This document shows, piece after piece, positions 33,614 through 43,006 of a DNA stretch of 64,000 nt. How positions within the stretch are numbered: the stretch's first letter is position 1; each line of letters opens with the position of its first letter. The translations under genes and the position numbers were made by a program. The stretch spans positions 1-64,000 of the forward strand of contig DAIPIU010000007.1 in NCBI GenBank assembly GCA_036770645.1, read 5' to 3'. This DNA comes from Rubrimonas sp036770645 (GTDB lineage Bacteria; Pseudomonadota; Alphaproteobacteria; Rhodobacterales; Rhodobacteraceae). The notes below the pieces were generated by a model. That model did no database searches. It worked only from the letters and a program-made list of their open reading frames with translations, and had not been told where the DNA came from.

Positions 33614-35125
33614 ATGGACATCCAGCCCCCCTACCCCGCCTTCGAGGCCGCGGCCGCGGCCGGCCGCAACCAGGTGCTGTGGACCACGCTGGTCGCCGAC
33701 CTCGACACGCCCGTGTCGCTGATGCTGAAGCTGGCCGAGGCGCGGCGCGACAGCTTCCTGCTCGAATCGGTCACGGGCGGCGAGGTGCGCGGGCGCTATT
33801 CCGTGATCGGGATGAAGCCCGACCTCGTGTGGCGCTGCCGCGACGGGCGCGCCGAGATCAACCGCGCCGCCCGGTTCGACGCCGAGGCCTTCGCGCCGGA
33901 GGAGGGCGACCCGCTCGACAGCCTGCGCCGCCTGCTGGCGGAAAGCCGCATCGCCCTGCCCGAGGGCCTGCCGCCGATGGCCGCGGGCCTGTTCGGCTAT
34001 TTCGGCTACGACATGGTGCGGCTGGTCGAGCGGCTGGGCCCGCCCGGCCCCGATCCGCTGGGCACGCCCGACGCGGTGCTGCTGCGCCCCACGGTCGTCG
34101 CCGTGGTCGACACCGTGAAGGACGTGGTCACCCTGATCGCCCCGGTCTGGGCCGCCGCCGGCGAAAGCCCGCGCGCGGCCTATGCCCGGGCGGCCGAGCG
34201 GCTGTCGGACGCGGTGGACGACCTCGACCGCGCTCCCGCCGCCGAGCGCGCGCCCGACCTTCCGCCCGGGCCATCGGAGACCCCGCGCTCGAACCTGGCC
34301 GAGGACGCCTATCGCGCCATCGTCGCGCGCGCCAAGGACTACATCCGCGCCGGCGACATCTTCCAGGCGGTGCTGTCCCAGCGCTGGACCCTGCCCTTCG
34401 CGCTGCCGCCCTTCGCGCTCTACCGCGCGCTGCGGCGCACCAACCCCTCGCCCTACATGTTCTTCTTCGATTTCGGGGATTTCCAGATCGCCGGGGCCTC
34501 GCCCGAGGTGCTGGTGCGGGTGCGCGGCGACGTGGTGACCATCCGCCCCATCGCCGGCACGCGGCCCCGCGGCGCGACGCCGGAGGAGGACCGGGCGCTG
34601 GAGGCCGAGCTGCTGGCCGACCCCAAGGAGCGCGCCGAACACCTGATGCTGCTCGACCTCGGCCGCAACGACGTGGGCCGGGTGGCGCGCATCGGCACGG
34701 TGGACCCCAACGCGCAGTTCACCATCGAGCGCTACAGCCACGTCATGCACATCGTCTCGAACGTCGACGGCCGCCTGCGACCGGACATGGACGCGCTGTC
34801 GGCGCTGCTGGCGGGCCTGCCGGCGGGCACGGTGTCGGGCGCGCCCAAGGTGCGCGCGATGGAGATCATCGACGAGCTCGAGCCCGCGAAGCGCGGGGTC
34901 TACGCAGGGGGCGTCGGCTATTTCGGGGCGGGCGGCGACATGGACATGTGCATCGCGCTGCGCACCGCGGTGCTGAAGGACGGGCGGATGCACGTCCAGG
35001 CCGGCGGCGGCGTGGTCTGGGACAGCGATCCGGAGGCCGAGCGCATGGAGACGGTGCACAAGTCGCGCGCCCTGTTCCGCGCCGCCGAGGACGCCGCCGC
35101 CTTCGCGACCCGGCGCAACCGCTGA
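33614..35125 (+). CDS. trpE: Anthranilate synthase component I
   Basis: TrpE makes anthranilate from chorismate, the first step of tryptophan synthesis, with glutamine amidotransferase TrpG. The 503-residue protein has the N-terminal feedback motif LLESV (tryptophan-binding site) and the catalytic domain with GDIFQAVLSQRW, PSPYMFFFDFG, IRPIAGTRPRG, LLDLGRNDVGRVA, and PAGTVSGAPKVRAMEIIDELE. It is a stand-alone component I with no fused trpG. It begins one base after ppiD. No leader peptide or attenuator was seen. It converges with fliM. Confidence 0.96.
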   Translation: MDIQPPYPAFEAAAAAGRNQVLWTTLVADLDTPVSLMLKLAEARRDSFLLESVTGGEVRGRYSVIGMKPDLVWRCRDGRAEINRAARFDAEAFAPEEGDPLDSLRRLLAESRIALPEGLPPMAAGLFGYFGYDMVRLVERLGPPGPDPLGTPDAVLLRPTVVAVVDTVKDVVTLIAPVWAAAGESPRAAYARAAERLSDAVDDLDRAPAAERAPDLPPGPSETPRSNLAEDAYRAIVARAKDYIRAGDIFQAVLSQRWTLPFALPPFALYRALRRTNPSPYMFFFDFGDFQIAGASPEVLVRVRGDVVTIRPIAGTRPRGATPEEDRALEAELLADPKERAEHLMLLDLGRNDVGRVARIGTVDPNAQFTIERYSHVMHIVSNVDGRLRPDMDALSALLAGLPAGTVSGAPKVRAMEIIDELEPAKRGVYAGGVGYFGAGGDMDMCIALRTAVLKDGRMHVQAGGGVVWDSDPEAERMETVHKSRALFRAAEDAAAFATRRNR

Positions 35126-35156
35126 GGCCCGGCGCCGCCCCGACGGGCGCGCGGCG

Positions 35157-36101
35157 TCACTCCTCGAGCTTGAGCAGCGCCAGCAGGTCGGCCCGCGGCT
35201 CGCCCAGCAGCTTGACCGCCTTGTCGTTGCCCTTGGCCCCGAGGCGGCAGGTCGCGAGCGTGGCGCGGCCGGTCTTGGTCTCCATCACCAGCTCCACCTC
35301 GTCCACCGCATTGCGCCCGAGCCGCAGGATCGAGCCGGGGCGCAGTTCGGCGAGCATCGACAGCGGCACGCGCTGGCTGTCGATGACCGCGTCGAGCGGG
35401 AAGCGCGCGTTCATCAGGCTGTGGCGCAGGTGGCGCTCCCACAGGTCCGAATTGAGCCGCGAGGGCGAACCGAAATGCTGCATGAGGTCGACCTTGATCG
35501 GGTCGATGACCGAGAGCGGCAGCACCAGCTCGAAGAAGCCGTTGCGCGTGCTTTCGCCCACCTCGACGCGCTGGTTGACGATCAGCACCTCGGAGCGCTC
35601 GGGCGCGATGTTGGCCATCTGCGGCGTGGTCTCGAAGCGCTGGCAGCGCATGGCCCCCAGCGACTTGCCGCGGCAGACCGTCGCCACCGCGCTTTCGAAG
35701 GCGTCGAGTACGGCGTCGGCGAAGCGCTTGCACATCGCGAGGTCGATCTGCGTCGGCATGCGGTCGGGATAGGCGCTGTCGATGGCCGGATCGCCGCCGA
35801 GCGACAGGTCGATGACATGGCTGACCAGTTCGGCGTCCATGTGGAAGGCGGCCGAGTTCGGCACGCCGTCCACCTCGAGGATCCCGAGCACCGACGGCGT
35901 CGGCAGGCCGCGCAGATAGCGCCCGGCGCGGATCAGGGCGCTGGCCTCGGTCTTGACGTCGGCCAGCGTGTTGAACAGCGCGCGCACCTTGGCCCCGGTC
36001 TCGCGCGCATGGGTCGCGGCCAGCACGTTGAGCTTGGGGTAGGACGAGACCGAGACGCGCGACTGCTCGATCTTGCGGCGCAGGATGGCGTTCATCGGCA
36101 T
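35157..36101 (-). CDS. fliM: FliM-type flagellar motor switch protein
   Basis: A 314-residue C-ring switch protein. The central CheC-like domain (about 30-215, including SLGGDPAIDSAYPDRMPTQIDLAMCKRFADAVLDAF) and the C-terminal SpoA domain (LDAVIDSQRVPLSMLAELRPGSILRL) are clear. The N-terminal CheY-binding motif LSQxEIDxLL of classical FliM is not seen; the protein opens MPMNAILRRKIEQSR. The ATG at 36101 follows AAGGAG ten bases upstream. It diverges from motB over 133 bp, which hold a CtrA-like box, and converges with trpE. Confidence 0.88.
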   Translation of the reverse strand: MPMNAILRRKIEQSRVSVSSYPKLNVLAATHARETGAKVRALFNTLADVKTEASALIRAGRYLRGLPTPSVLGILEVDGVPNSAAFHMDAELVSHVIDLSLGGDPAIDSAYPDRMPTQIDLAMCKRFADAVLDAFESAVATVCRGKSLGAMRCQRFETTPQMANIAPERSEVLIVNQRVEVGESTRNGFFELVLPLSVIDPIKVDLMQHFGSPSRLNSDLWERHLRHSLMNARFPLDAVIDSQRVPLSMLAELRPGSILRLGRNAVDEVELVMETKTGRATLATCRLGAKGNDKAVKLLGEPRADLLALLKLEE

Positions 36102-36145
36102 GGCGAGGGTTCTCCTTCGGCCCCCGGACCATCGGCGGCGGCCGG

Positions 36146-36160
36146 TTGACCGGGGATTAA
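36146..36160. promoter_or_regulatory. TTGA-N7-TTAA box between fliM and motB (candidate CtrA site)
   Basis: TTGA-CCGGGGA-TTAA matches seven of eight core positions of TTAA-N7-TTAA. It lies 45 bp upstream of fliM and 75 bp upstream of motB, a suitable position for shared control of divergent flagellar genes. Confidence 0.4.
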
Positions 36161-36234
36161 GACGGCCGATCACGGCGAACGATTCCTCAACCTCCCCCGC
36201 GGCAGGGTGGCCGCGACTTCGGGGGAGCCATCGC

Positions 36235-37101
36235 GTGAGCGCCAAGAACCTCACGATCATCAAGCGCAAGAAGAAGGTCGTCGGCGGCGGCCATCACGGC
36301 GGCGCCTGGAAGGTCGCCTACGCCGATTTCGTGACGGCGATGATGGCGTTCTTCCTGATGATGTGGCTGCTGAACGCCACATCCGAGGACACCAAGAAGG
36401 GGCTTGCCGACTATTTCGACAGCCGCATCCCCATCTCGCGCAGCTCGGGCGGGGGCGAGAGCGTGTTCAAGGGCGATTCGCTGACCGCGGCGCAGGAACT
36501 GGCCTACAGCGGCAAGGGCGCGTCGGAGGCGCTGCGCGGCCGCAGCCAGATCGACGCCGACAAGGACACCGACAGACCGGACGCATCGGGCGCCGAAAGC
36601 TCGGCGGAGGCCGCGGCCGAGGCGGCCGGTTTCAGCGAGGTGGAGAGCACCATCGCCTCGCTGGGGGGCGAGAGCGCCGTGGCCGACCGCATCCTCAGTC
36701 ACATGCGCACCCGCAGCACGCCCGAGGGGCTGGTGATCGAGCTGAGCGACAGCGCCGAGGCCCCGCTGTTCAACAGCGGCGGATCGGCCCCCACGCCGAT
36801 GCTGCAGGCCCTGCTGGGGGTTGTGGCGGGCGTGGCAGAACTGGTGACCAACGACATCCGCATCACCGGCCACACCGACGGCGCGGCCTTCGAGGCCGGC
36901 GGCGACGACGGCAACTGGCCCCTGTCCACCGACCGCGCCCAGACGGCGCGGCGCATCCTGGCCGAAAGCGGCCTGGAGCCCGGCCGGGTGAGCGAGGTGG
37001 TGGGACGCGCCGCGACGCAGCCGATGTCCCCGGACGACCCGCTCGACCCGCGCAACCGGCGCGTCGAGATCACGCTGCTGCGGAACTTTCCGATCCGTTA
37101 G
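36235..37101 (+). CDS. motB: Flagellar motor protein MotB
   Basis: MotB anchors the stator to peptidoglycan and carries the proton path. The 288-residue protein has a basic N-terminus (KRKKKVVGGGHHGG) and one transmembrane helix (AYADFVTAMMAFFLMMWLL) with the essential Asp31. A plug/linker region and an OmpA-like peptidoglycan-binding domain (NDIRITGHTDGAAF, NWPLSTDRAQTARRIL, DPRNRRVEI) follow. The GTG at 36235 follows GGGGGAG. motA is not adjacent but lies at 52.7 kb, which is unusual outside alphaproteobacteria. Confidence 0.93.
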   Translation: MSAKNLTIIKRKKKVVGGGHHGGAWKVAYADFVTAMMAFFLMMWLLNATSEDTKKGLADYFDSRIPISRSSGGGESVFKGDSLTAAQELAYSGKGASEALRGRSQIDADKDTDRPDASGAESSAEAAAEAAGFSEVESTIASLGGESAVADRILSHMRTRSTPEGLVIELSDSAEAPLFNSGGSAPTPMLQALLGVVAGVAELVTNDIRITGHTDGAAFEAGGDDGNWPLSTDRAQTARRILAESGLEPGRVSEVVGRAATQPMSPDDPLDPRNRRVEITLLRNFPIR

Positions 37102-37176
37102 CGCCGCGTCAACCGCGCGCAGCCCATGATTCGCGCGGAACGGCGCGGGCCGTCCTGACCAGAAGGGTGGAGTCTC

Positions 37177-38904
37177 ATGGGTATTTCGTCGGCGATGAAC
37201 GCCGGGGTGATGGGGTTGGGCGTCAACTCCAGCAAGCTTGCGACGATCTCGGACAACATCGCGAACTCCGAGACCAAGGGCTACAAGCGCGCGACCATCG
37301 AGTTCAACTCGCTGGTCCTGTCCGAACGACCCACGAGCTACGACGCCGGCGGCGTGCGCGCCTCGACCGTGCGCGCCATCGAGGACCAGGGCGCGATCAT
37401 CTCGACGCGCAACGTCATGGACCTCGCCATCTCCGGCCGCGGCTTCCTGCCGGTGGCCGACATCGCCGCGGTGCGCCGCGACGACCCGCTGTCGCTGATG
37501 CTGACGCGCACCGGCGCGTTCCGGCCGGACTACAACGGCCTCATGCAGACCGCCTCGGGCCTCAGCCTGCTGGGCTGGAAGGCCGATGCCGACGGCAATT
37601 TCGGCAACGTCGTCCGCGACGGCGTCTCGGGCCTGTCGCCGGTCCAGATCGACGCGCTGTCGCTGGCCTCCGAGCGCACCGACAACATCACGATGAAGGC
37701 GAACCTCAAGGCCAGCGCCGTGGTGGGCGAGGGCTACACGATCCCGCTCGAGTTCTTCAACTCGCTGGGCGGCGCGAGCTATCTGGACATGTCCTTCGTC
37801 AAGACGGCGGACGCCGACGGCGCGGCGACGCCCCGCACGGGCCCGCAGTGGACGATGTCGCTGTTCGAGCGGCCGAGCGGCGACTACACCGGCCCGAACG
37901 GCGCGCCCGACCCGACCAACCCGAACGAGCGCCCGCGGTCGGAATGGATCGTCGAGTTCGACGATCAGGTCGACAGCAACAACGTCGGCGGCATCAAGTC
38001 GTTCACGCGGGTCGCGCTCGATGCGCATGGCGACCCCGGCTACGTCGCCGACGGCGCGGGCGGCATCCTCGCCAAGGCCGGCGTGGCCGCGATGTTCACG
38101 CTGGTCGACGGCACGAACGCGGACCCCGAACTCCACACCTTCACGAACGAGCTGACCGGCGCCGTGGTGGCCCGCTCGGCCATCCCGGCGGGCTATCGCT
38201 CCGCCGCGAACGACGCCGCGAACGACTACCGCGCGCTGGGCACGGAGGTCCTCTACACCCTGACGACCCCGGCGACGGCGACCAGCGCCGCCGTCTACGC
38301 CGACGTGCGGGCCGGGGGCACGGTGGGCGTCTCGGCCATGGACGAAAGCGAGGTGACGCGGCTGGTCGTGACCGGCGACGCCGCGAACGGCGCCTATGAC
38401 CCGGAGACCGGCGAGATCTCGCTCACGCTGACGGGCGACAACGGCCCGCTCAAGCTGTTCGTCGGGCGGACCGGCGCCGCGGACGGCCTGCTGCAGATCG
38501 ACGCCGGCTTCCAGGTGCTGCAGGTCACCAAGAACGGCTCGCCCGCCTCGTCGCTGGTCGGCATCGAGATGGACGAGACCGGGCTGCTCGACGCAATCTT
38601 CGACAGCGGCTTCCGCCGCACGCTCTACAAGATCCCCGTCGGCCATGTGCAGAACCCCAACGGCATGAAGACGCTGGACGGCCAGGCCTTCGCGCTGACG
38701 CGCGATTCGGGGAACGTCTACTTCTACGACGCCGGCAGCGGACCGACGGGGTCGCTGATCTCGAGCGCGCTCGAGGAATCGACCACGGATGTCGCGGAGG
38801 AGCTGACCCAACTGATCAAGACCCAGCGGGCCTATTCCTCGAACGCCAAGATCATCCAGACCGTCGACGAGATGCTGCAGGAGACCACCAACCTGAAACG
38901 CTAG
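37177..38904 (+). CDS. flgE: Flagellar hook protein FlgE
   Basis: FlgE forms the flexible hook outside the cell. The 575-residue protein has the N-terminal axial motif MGLGVNSSKLATISDNIANSETKGYKR, the FlgF/G/E core AISGRGFLPV, a long surface-exposed middle, and the C-terminal coiled segment LTQLIKTQRAYSSNAKIIQTVDEMLQ. No signal peptide, as expected for type III export. The ATG follows AAGGGTGGAG. The first of flgE-flgK-flgL-flgI. A weak CtrA-like TTAG-N7-TCAA box is at 37098-37112. Confidence 0.95.
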   Translation: MGISSAMNAGVMGLGVNSSKLATISDNIANSETKGYKRATIEFNSLVLSERPTSYDAGGVRASTVRAIEDQGAIISTRNVMDLAISGRGFLPVADIAAVRRDDPLSLMLTRTGAFRPDYNGLMQTASGLSLLGWKADADGNFGNVVRDGVSGLSPVQIDALSLASERTDNITMKANLKASAVVGEGYTIPLEFFNSLGGASYLDMSFVKTADADGAATPRTGPQWTMSLFERPSGDYTGPNGAPDPTNPNERPRSEWIVEFDDQVDSNNVGGIKSFTRVALDAHGDPGYVADGAGGILAKAGVAAMFTLVDGTNADPELHTFTNELTGAVVARSAIPAGYRSAANDAANDYRALGTEVLYTLTTPATATSAAVYADVRAGGTVGVSAMDESEVTRLVVTGDAANGAYDPETGEISLTLTGDNGPLKLFVGRTGAADGLLQIDAGFQVLQVTKNGSPASSLVGIEMDETGLLDAIFDSGFRRTLYKIPVGHVQNPNGMKTLDGQAFALTRDSGNVYFYDAGSGPTGSLISSALEESTTDVAEELTQLIKTQRAYSSNAKIIQTVDEMLQETTNLKR

Positions 38905-38939
38905 CGGCGCGCGCGCGGGCCGCCTGAGGAGGCGCAGCC

Positions 38940-40531
38940 ATGGGGATCACCAGAGCGGTCGGAAACGCGTTCAGCGGCCTCACGGCCAGCGCGCGCGCGG
39001 CGGAGATCGTGTCGCGCAACCTCGCCAACGCCAATGTCGAGGGATACACGGCCAAGAGGCTGGAGCTGTCCCACGCGGTCCATGGCGGCCAGGGTGCGGG
39101 GGTGCGCGTCGACGCGACCCTGCGCTCGGTCGACACGGCCGCGACGCTCGCGCGGCGGCAGGGCGAGGGGCGGGCGGAACTGGCGGGCGGCGAGGCGGAG
39201 ACGCTGCGCCGCCNNNNNNNNNNNNNNNNNNNNNNNNNNNNNNNNNNNNNNNNNNNNNNNNNNNNNNNNNNNNNNNNNNNNNNNNNNNNNNNNNNNNNNN
39301 NNNNNNNNNNNNNCAGGGCGAGGGGCGGGCGGAACTGGCGGGCGGCGAGGCGGAGACGCTGCGCCGCCTCGCCGACCTGGTGCTGGACGCGGGCGGCCCG
39401 GACAGCCTGCAGTCGCGCGTCCAGAAGCTCGACGCGGCGCTGGTCGCGCTGGCCGACACGCCGGAAAGCCCGGTCAACCGCGAGGAGGCCGTGGCGGCGG
39501 CAAGCGGCGTGGCGCGCAAGCTGAACATGCTGTCGGGCGAGGTGGTGCGCCTTCGGGCAGACCTCGACGCCGAGATCGCGCGCCAGGTGGCGCAGGTGAA
39601 CGCGGCGGTGAAACGCATCGAGGGCCTGAACCGCGAGATCGAGGCGGCGCAGGCCACCGGCCAGGACGCGACCGGCCTCGAGGACGAGCGGCAGCGCCAG
39701 GTCGACATCGTGAACCGCATCGTGCCGATCCGGTCCTCGCCCGACCGCGGCCCGGGGCGGCTGATGAGCGCCGCGGGCGGCGGGGTCCTGGCGGACACGA
39801 ACGGGGTGCCGCTGGCGTTCGAGACCACCGCGGCGACGGACGGCACCGGGCCGATGGGCGGGCTGCGGCTCGGGCCGTCCGACGCCACGCCGCCGGGTTC
39901 GGCGCTGCTCGGCGGCGGATCGCTCGAAGCGCTGTTCAGGGCGCGCGACGCGTTCGCGCCCGACATGGCCAGCAAGCTGGACGCAGCGGCGGCCGACTTC
40001 GTGACCCGGTTCCAGGACCTGCCGGGCTGGACGGCGGCGGTCTCCGGCGAGGGCCTGTTCGTCGACGGCAGCGCCGGTTACCTCGCGGCCGGCGCGCCGA
40101 CGGCGGGGCTGGCGGGACGGATCGCCGTCAACGCCGACCTCGATCCCGCGGCCGGCGGCAACCCCGCGCTGATCGCCGGCGGCGCCTTCGGCGGCCGGAC
40201 CGATCCGGCCGATGCGGCCTCTTACCCCGCCCTGCTGCGCGAGGCGATGCAGGCGCGACCTGCGGATGGCGCGACCCCCGCGCGCCAGTCGGCGACCGCC
40301 GCCATCGCCGCGCTCGGGGCCGGGGCGGAGGCGGCGGCGGCGCGCGCGGAGACGGAGGCCGGCTTCGCCCGCGGCGCGGCCGCGGCCCTGCGCGACACCG
40401 AGATCGGCCGGCAGGGCGTGGACACCGACGCCGAGCTGCGCGACCTGCTGGTGATCGAGCGCGCCTATGCGGCCAACGCCCGGGTGCTGCAGGCCGTGGA
40501 CGACATGATGCGCCGCCTTCTGGAGATCTGA
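38940..40531 (+). CDS. flgK: Flagellar hook-associated protein FlgK, split by an artificial gap
   Basis: FlgK joins the hook to the filament. The start MGITRAVGNAFSGLTASARAAEIVSRNLANANVEGYTAKR is the usual axial N-terminus and the end RDLLVIERAYAANARVLQAVDDMMRRLLEI the usual C-terminus. A 100-N run (39214-39313) lies inside. The 55 bases before it are repeated exactly after it. Removing the Ns and one copy (155 bases) puts both parts in the same frame and gives one protein of 478 residues. As printed, the gene looks frameshifted. It lies 35 bp after flgE and 5 bp before flgL. Confidence 0.9.
39159..39368. repeat. 55-bp identical flanks of the second N gap (unmerged contig overlap)
   Basis: Bases 39159-39213 and 39314-39368 are identical, with the Ns exactly between them. 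This is the pattern of two contigs that overlap but were scaffolded instead of merged. It is not a biological duplication. Confidence 0.9.
39214..39313. other. Assembly gap of exactly 100 N inside flgK
   Basis: A placeholder run of N. Because the flanks overlap, the real gap length is probably minus 55 bases. Confidence 0.95.
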
Positions 40532-40536
40532 CGCCC

Positions 40537-41628
40537 ATGACCGGACCCGTGGGCGCGCCCGACGCCCTGAGCACGATGCGGCTGGCCCGCAGGCAGGCCT
40601 CGATCAAGACCGCGCTCGATGCGACGCGGCAGGAACTCGCCACCGGCCGGCGGGCCGAACGCTATGCCGGCGGCGACCCGGGGCGGCTGCTGTCGCTGGA
40701 TGCGGCCATCGCCGCGGCGGAGGCGCGCAGCCCCCTGCTCGGCCTCGCCAAGGCACGCGCCGGCGTCACGCAGACGGCGCTGGAGACGGCCCAGGCGGCG
40801 GCCCCCAAGGACTGGGCGGCGCGCCTGCTGGGACAGGTCGAGGCGGGCGACCTCGCCTCGGCGCGGCTGACGGCACGGGATGCGCGCACGGCGCTCGACC
40901 AGGTGGCTTCGGCGCTGTCGGCGCAGGTCGACGGGCGGTCGCTGTTCGGCGGCGATGGCGGGACGGTCGGCCCGGTGATCGACGTGGACCGGCTGCTCGC
41001 GGATGTGGAGACGGCGCTCAAGGGCGATCCGCTCGGCCCGATGCCCGGTCTCGATGCCGCCACGGCGCTCGGGCGCGTCGAGCAGTATCTCGGCTTCGCG
41101 CCCAACGCCGCGGTCGCGCCCGACGACCCCACCTTCGCGGCGCGCGCCTACCTCGGCGGCGCGGGCGAGGCGCCGCCGGTGGAACTGGCCGAGCGCGACC
41201 TGCTGTCCTACGGCGTGCGCGGCGACGATCCGGCGCTCCGGCGCCTGCTGGGCGGGCTGGCGCTCGCGGTCGTGGCCAGCACCACCACCGACGCCGCGGC
41301 GCTGGGTGTCGATCCCGCTGCGACGGCCGCACAGAAGGATTCCGCGCGCATGGACCTGTGGCGCGAGGCGGCGACCCGCCTGATCGAGGCCGACGACGCG
41401 GTGACGGCGCGGCGCGCGACGCTCGGCGTCGCGGAGCGGCGCATCGAGGATGCCGAGACCTGGACCCGCGCCCAGCGCGACGCGCTCGAGCTGGCGCGCG
41501 GCGACCTCGAGGGGGTGGACCAGTTCGAGGCGGCGACGCGCCTGACGGAGCTGGAGACCCAGCTCCAGGCGCTCTACGAGATGACCGCGCGGGCCTCGAA
41601 CCTCAACCTCCTGAGTTTCCTGCGATGA
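40537..41628 (+). CDS. flgL: Flagellar hook-filament junction protein FlgL
   Basis: A 363-residue flagellin-like junction protein. The N-terminus (ALSTMRLARRQASIKTALDATRQELATGRRAE) matches the flagellin/FlgL D0-D1 helices. The C-terminus (VDQFEAATRLTELETQLQALYEMTARASNLNLLSFL) closes the coiled coil. No signal peptide. It starts 5 bp after flgK and overlaps flgI in ATGA. The middle is Ala-rich and divergent, as is usual. Confidence 0.88.
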   Translation: MTGPVGAPDALSTMRLARRQASIKTALDATRQELATGRRAERYAGGDPGRLLSLDAAIAAAEARSPLLGLAKARAGVTQTALETAQAAAPKDWAARLLGQVEAGDLASARLTARDARTALDQVASALSAQVDGRSLFGGDGGTVGPVIDVDRLLADVETALKGDPLGPMPGLDAATALGRVEQYLGFAPNAAVAPDDPTFAARAYLGGAGEAPPVELAERDLLSYGVRGDDPALRRLLGGLALAVVASTTTDAAALGVDPAATAAQKDSARMDLWREAATRLIEADDAVTARRATLGVAERRIEDAETWTRAQRDALELARGDLEGVDQFEAATRLTELETQLQALYEMTARASNLNLLSFLR

Positions 41629-42797
41629 CCGGGACGCTGAAAGCCGCGCTTGCGCTGGCGCTGGCGCTGGCGCTTTCCGGGGCGGCGGCGGCCGACGGGG
41701 GACCGGGCGCGCGGCTCGACCGGCAGGCGCTCGACATCGCCTCCTCGGGGTCCGGGCCGCGCATCAAGGACCTCGTCGACGTGGAGGGGGTGCGCGGCAA
41801 CGACCTCGTGGGCTACGGGCTCGTGGTCGGGCTGGCCGGCACCGGCGACAGCATCCGCAGCTCGCCCTTCACCGAAGAGGCCCTGGCCAACCTGCTGGAA
41901 CGCCTCGGCGTCAACGTCTCGGGCGAGGCCTTCGCGCCGCGCAACGTGGCCGCCGTCCTGGTGACCTCGACGCTGCCGCCCTTCGCCCGCGCGGGCTCGC
42001 GCATCGACGTGACGGTGTCGACCATCGGCGACGCGAAGAGCCTGCTGGGCGGCACCCTGATCATGACGCCGCTGAACGCGGCGGACGGCGAGATCTACGC
42101 CGTGGCGCAGGGATCGGTGATCTCGGGCGGCGTGACGGCGGGCGGCGCCGCCTCGACCGTCACGCAAGGGGTGCCGACCGCGGGCACGGTGCCGGGCGGC
42201 GCGCGCATCGAGCGCGAGGTGGATTTCGACTTCGAGCAGGTCGTGTCGCTGCGGCTGGCGGTGCGCGACCCCGATTTCACCACCGCCGCGCGCATCGAGG
42301 CGGCGGTGGCCGGCGTGTTCGGGCCGGCGGCGGCGCGGATGCTCGATCCTGGCACGGTGCAGCTGAACCTCGACGCCATGCGCGGCCTCAGCCCCGCCCA
42401 GGCCATCGCCAGCATCGAGAACATGACCGTCGCGCCCTCGCAGCGCGCGCGGGTGGTGGTCGACCACCGCTCGGGGACCATCGTGCTGGGCGACGACGTG
42501 CGGATCAGCCGGATCGCCGTGTCGCAGGGCGGGCTGACGCTGCGCGTGACCGAACAGCCCATCGTCTCGCAGCCCAACCCCTTCAGCCGCACCGGCGACA
42601 CGGTGGTGGTGCCGCGCACCGACGCCCAGATCCAGCAGAACCCCGGCGTCAACCTGGCGGTGCTGGACGGCGGCGTGTCGCTGGGCGAGCTGGTGGCGGG
42701 GCTGAACGCGCTCGGCGTCGCGCCGCGCGACATGATCGACATCCTGAAGTCGATCAAGACCGCCGGGGCGCTGCACGCCGAATTCGTGGTGCAGTGA
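41625..42797 (+). CDS. flgI: Flagellar P-ring protein FlgI
   Basis: FlgI forms the periplasmic P-ring around the rod. The 390-residue protein has a signal peptide (LKAALALALALALSGAAAA). Conserved blocks are RIKDLVDVEGVRGNDLVGYGLVVGLAGTGD, NVAAVLVTSTLPPFARAGSRIDVTVSTIGDAKSLLGGTL, and LDGGVSLGELVAGLNALGVAPRDMIDILKSIKTAGALHAE. It overlaps flgL by four bases. The thiamine operon promoter begins about 30 bp after its stop. Confidence 0.96.
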   Translation: MTGTLKAALALALALALSGAAAADGGPGARLDRQALDIASSGSGPRIKDLVDVEGVRGNDLVGYGLVVGLAGTGDSIRSSPFTEEALANLLERLGVNVSGEAFAPRNVAAVLVTSTLPPFARAGSRIDVTVSTIGDAKSLLGGTLIMTPLNAADGEIYAVAQGSVISGGVTAGGAASTVTQGVPTAGTVPGGARIEREVDFDFEQVVSLRLAVRDPDFTTAARIEAAVAGVFGPAAARMLDPGTVQLNLDAMRGLSPAQAIASIENMTVAPSQRARVVVDHRSGTIVLGDDVRISRIAVSQGGLTLRVTEQPIVSQPNPFSRTGDTVVVPRTDAQIQQNPGVNLAVLDGGVSLGELVAGLNALGVAPRDMIDILKSIKTAGALHAEFVVQ

Positions 42798-42826
42798 CCG
42801 CCGGCGCGCGACCCGGACAGGGCCGC

Positions 42827-42854
42827 TTGACATTCCCGCGACAGCGGCCACTCT
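42827..42854 (+). promoter_or_regulatory. Candidate sigma70 promoter of the thiamine operon
   Basis: A consensus -35 TTGACA (42827-42832) is followed after 16 bp by CACTCT (42849-42854), a weak -10 that keeps the key A and final T. Transcription would start about 10 bp before the first paired base of the TPP aptamer. Confidence 0.4.
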
Positions 42855-42871
42855 CGCCCCTCGCGACAGGG

Positions 42872-42947
42872 GCGTCCGCGGTTGCGGGCTGAGAAGCACC
42901 CTTTGAACCTGAACCGGATCATGCCGGCGTAGGGAGTCCGCGGACGC
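42872..42947 (+). ncRNA. TPP riboswitch (THI element) of the thiM operon
   Basis: The aptamer is unmistakable: CTGAGAAGCACCCTTTGAACC, then GAACCGGATCATGCCGGCGTAGGGA. The 10-bp P1 helix pairs 42872-42881 with 42938-42947. Binding of thiamine pyrophosphate is expected to shut off the downstream genes. The expression platform is the hairpin over the thiM ribosome site. Confidence 0.95.
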
Positions 42948-42983
42948 GACCGGCCGGCGGGATCCGCCGTCCACGCCTCCATG

Positions 42984-43006
42984 GCCTCCCCGTCAGCAGG
43001 GGAGGC
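42984..43006 (+). promoter_or_regulatory. thiM: Shine-Dalgarno-sequestering hairpin before thiM
   Basis: A perfect 8-bp stem (GCCTCCCC at 42984-42991 with GGGGAGGC at 42999-43006, loop of seven) buries the GGGGAGG ribosome site five bases before the ATG at 43011. No T-run follows, so the riboswitch probably acts on translation rather than termination. The part that competes with this hairpin in the absence of TPP is not obvious. Confidence 0.75.

Noticed and set aside
33585..33620. Tryptophan attenuator or leader peptide before trpE
   Set aside because: trpE starts one base after the ppiD stop, so there is no leader.
39159..39368. A true tandem duplication in flgK
   Set aside because: Identical flanks placed exactly at an N run, together with frame restoration on merging, point to an assembly artefact.
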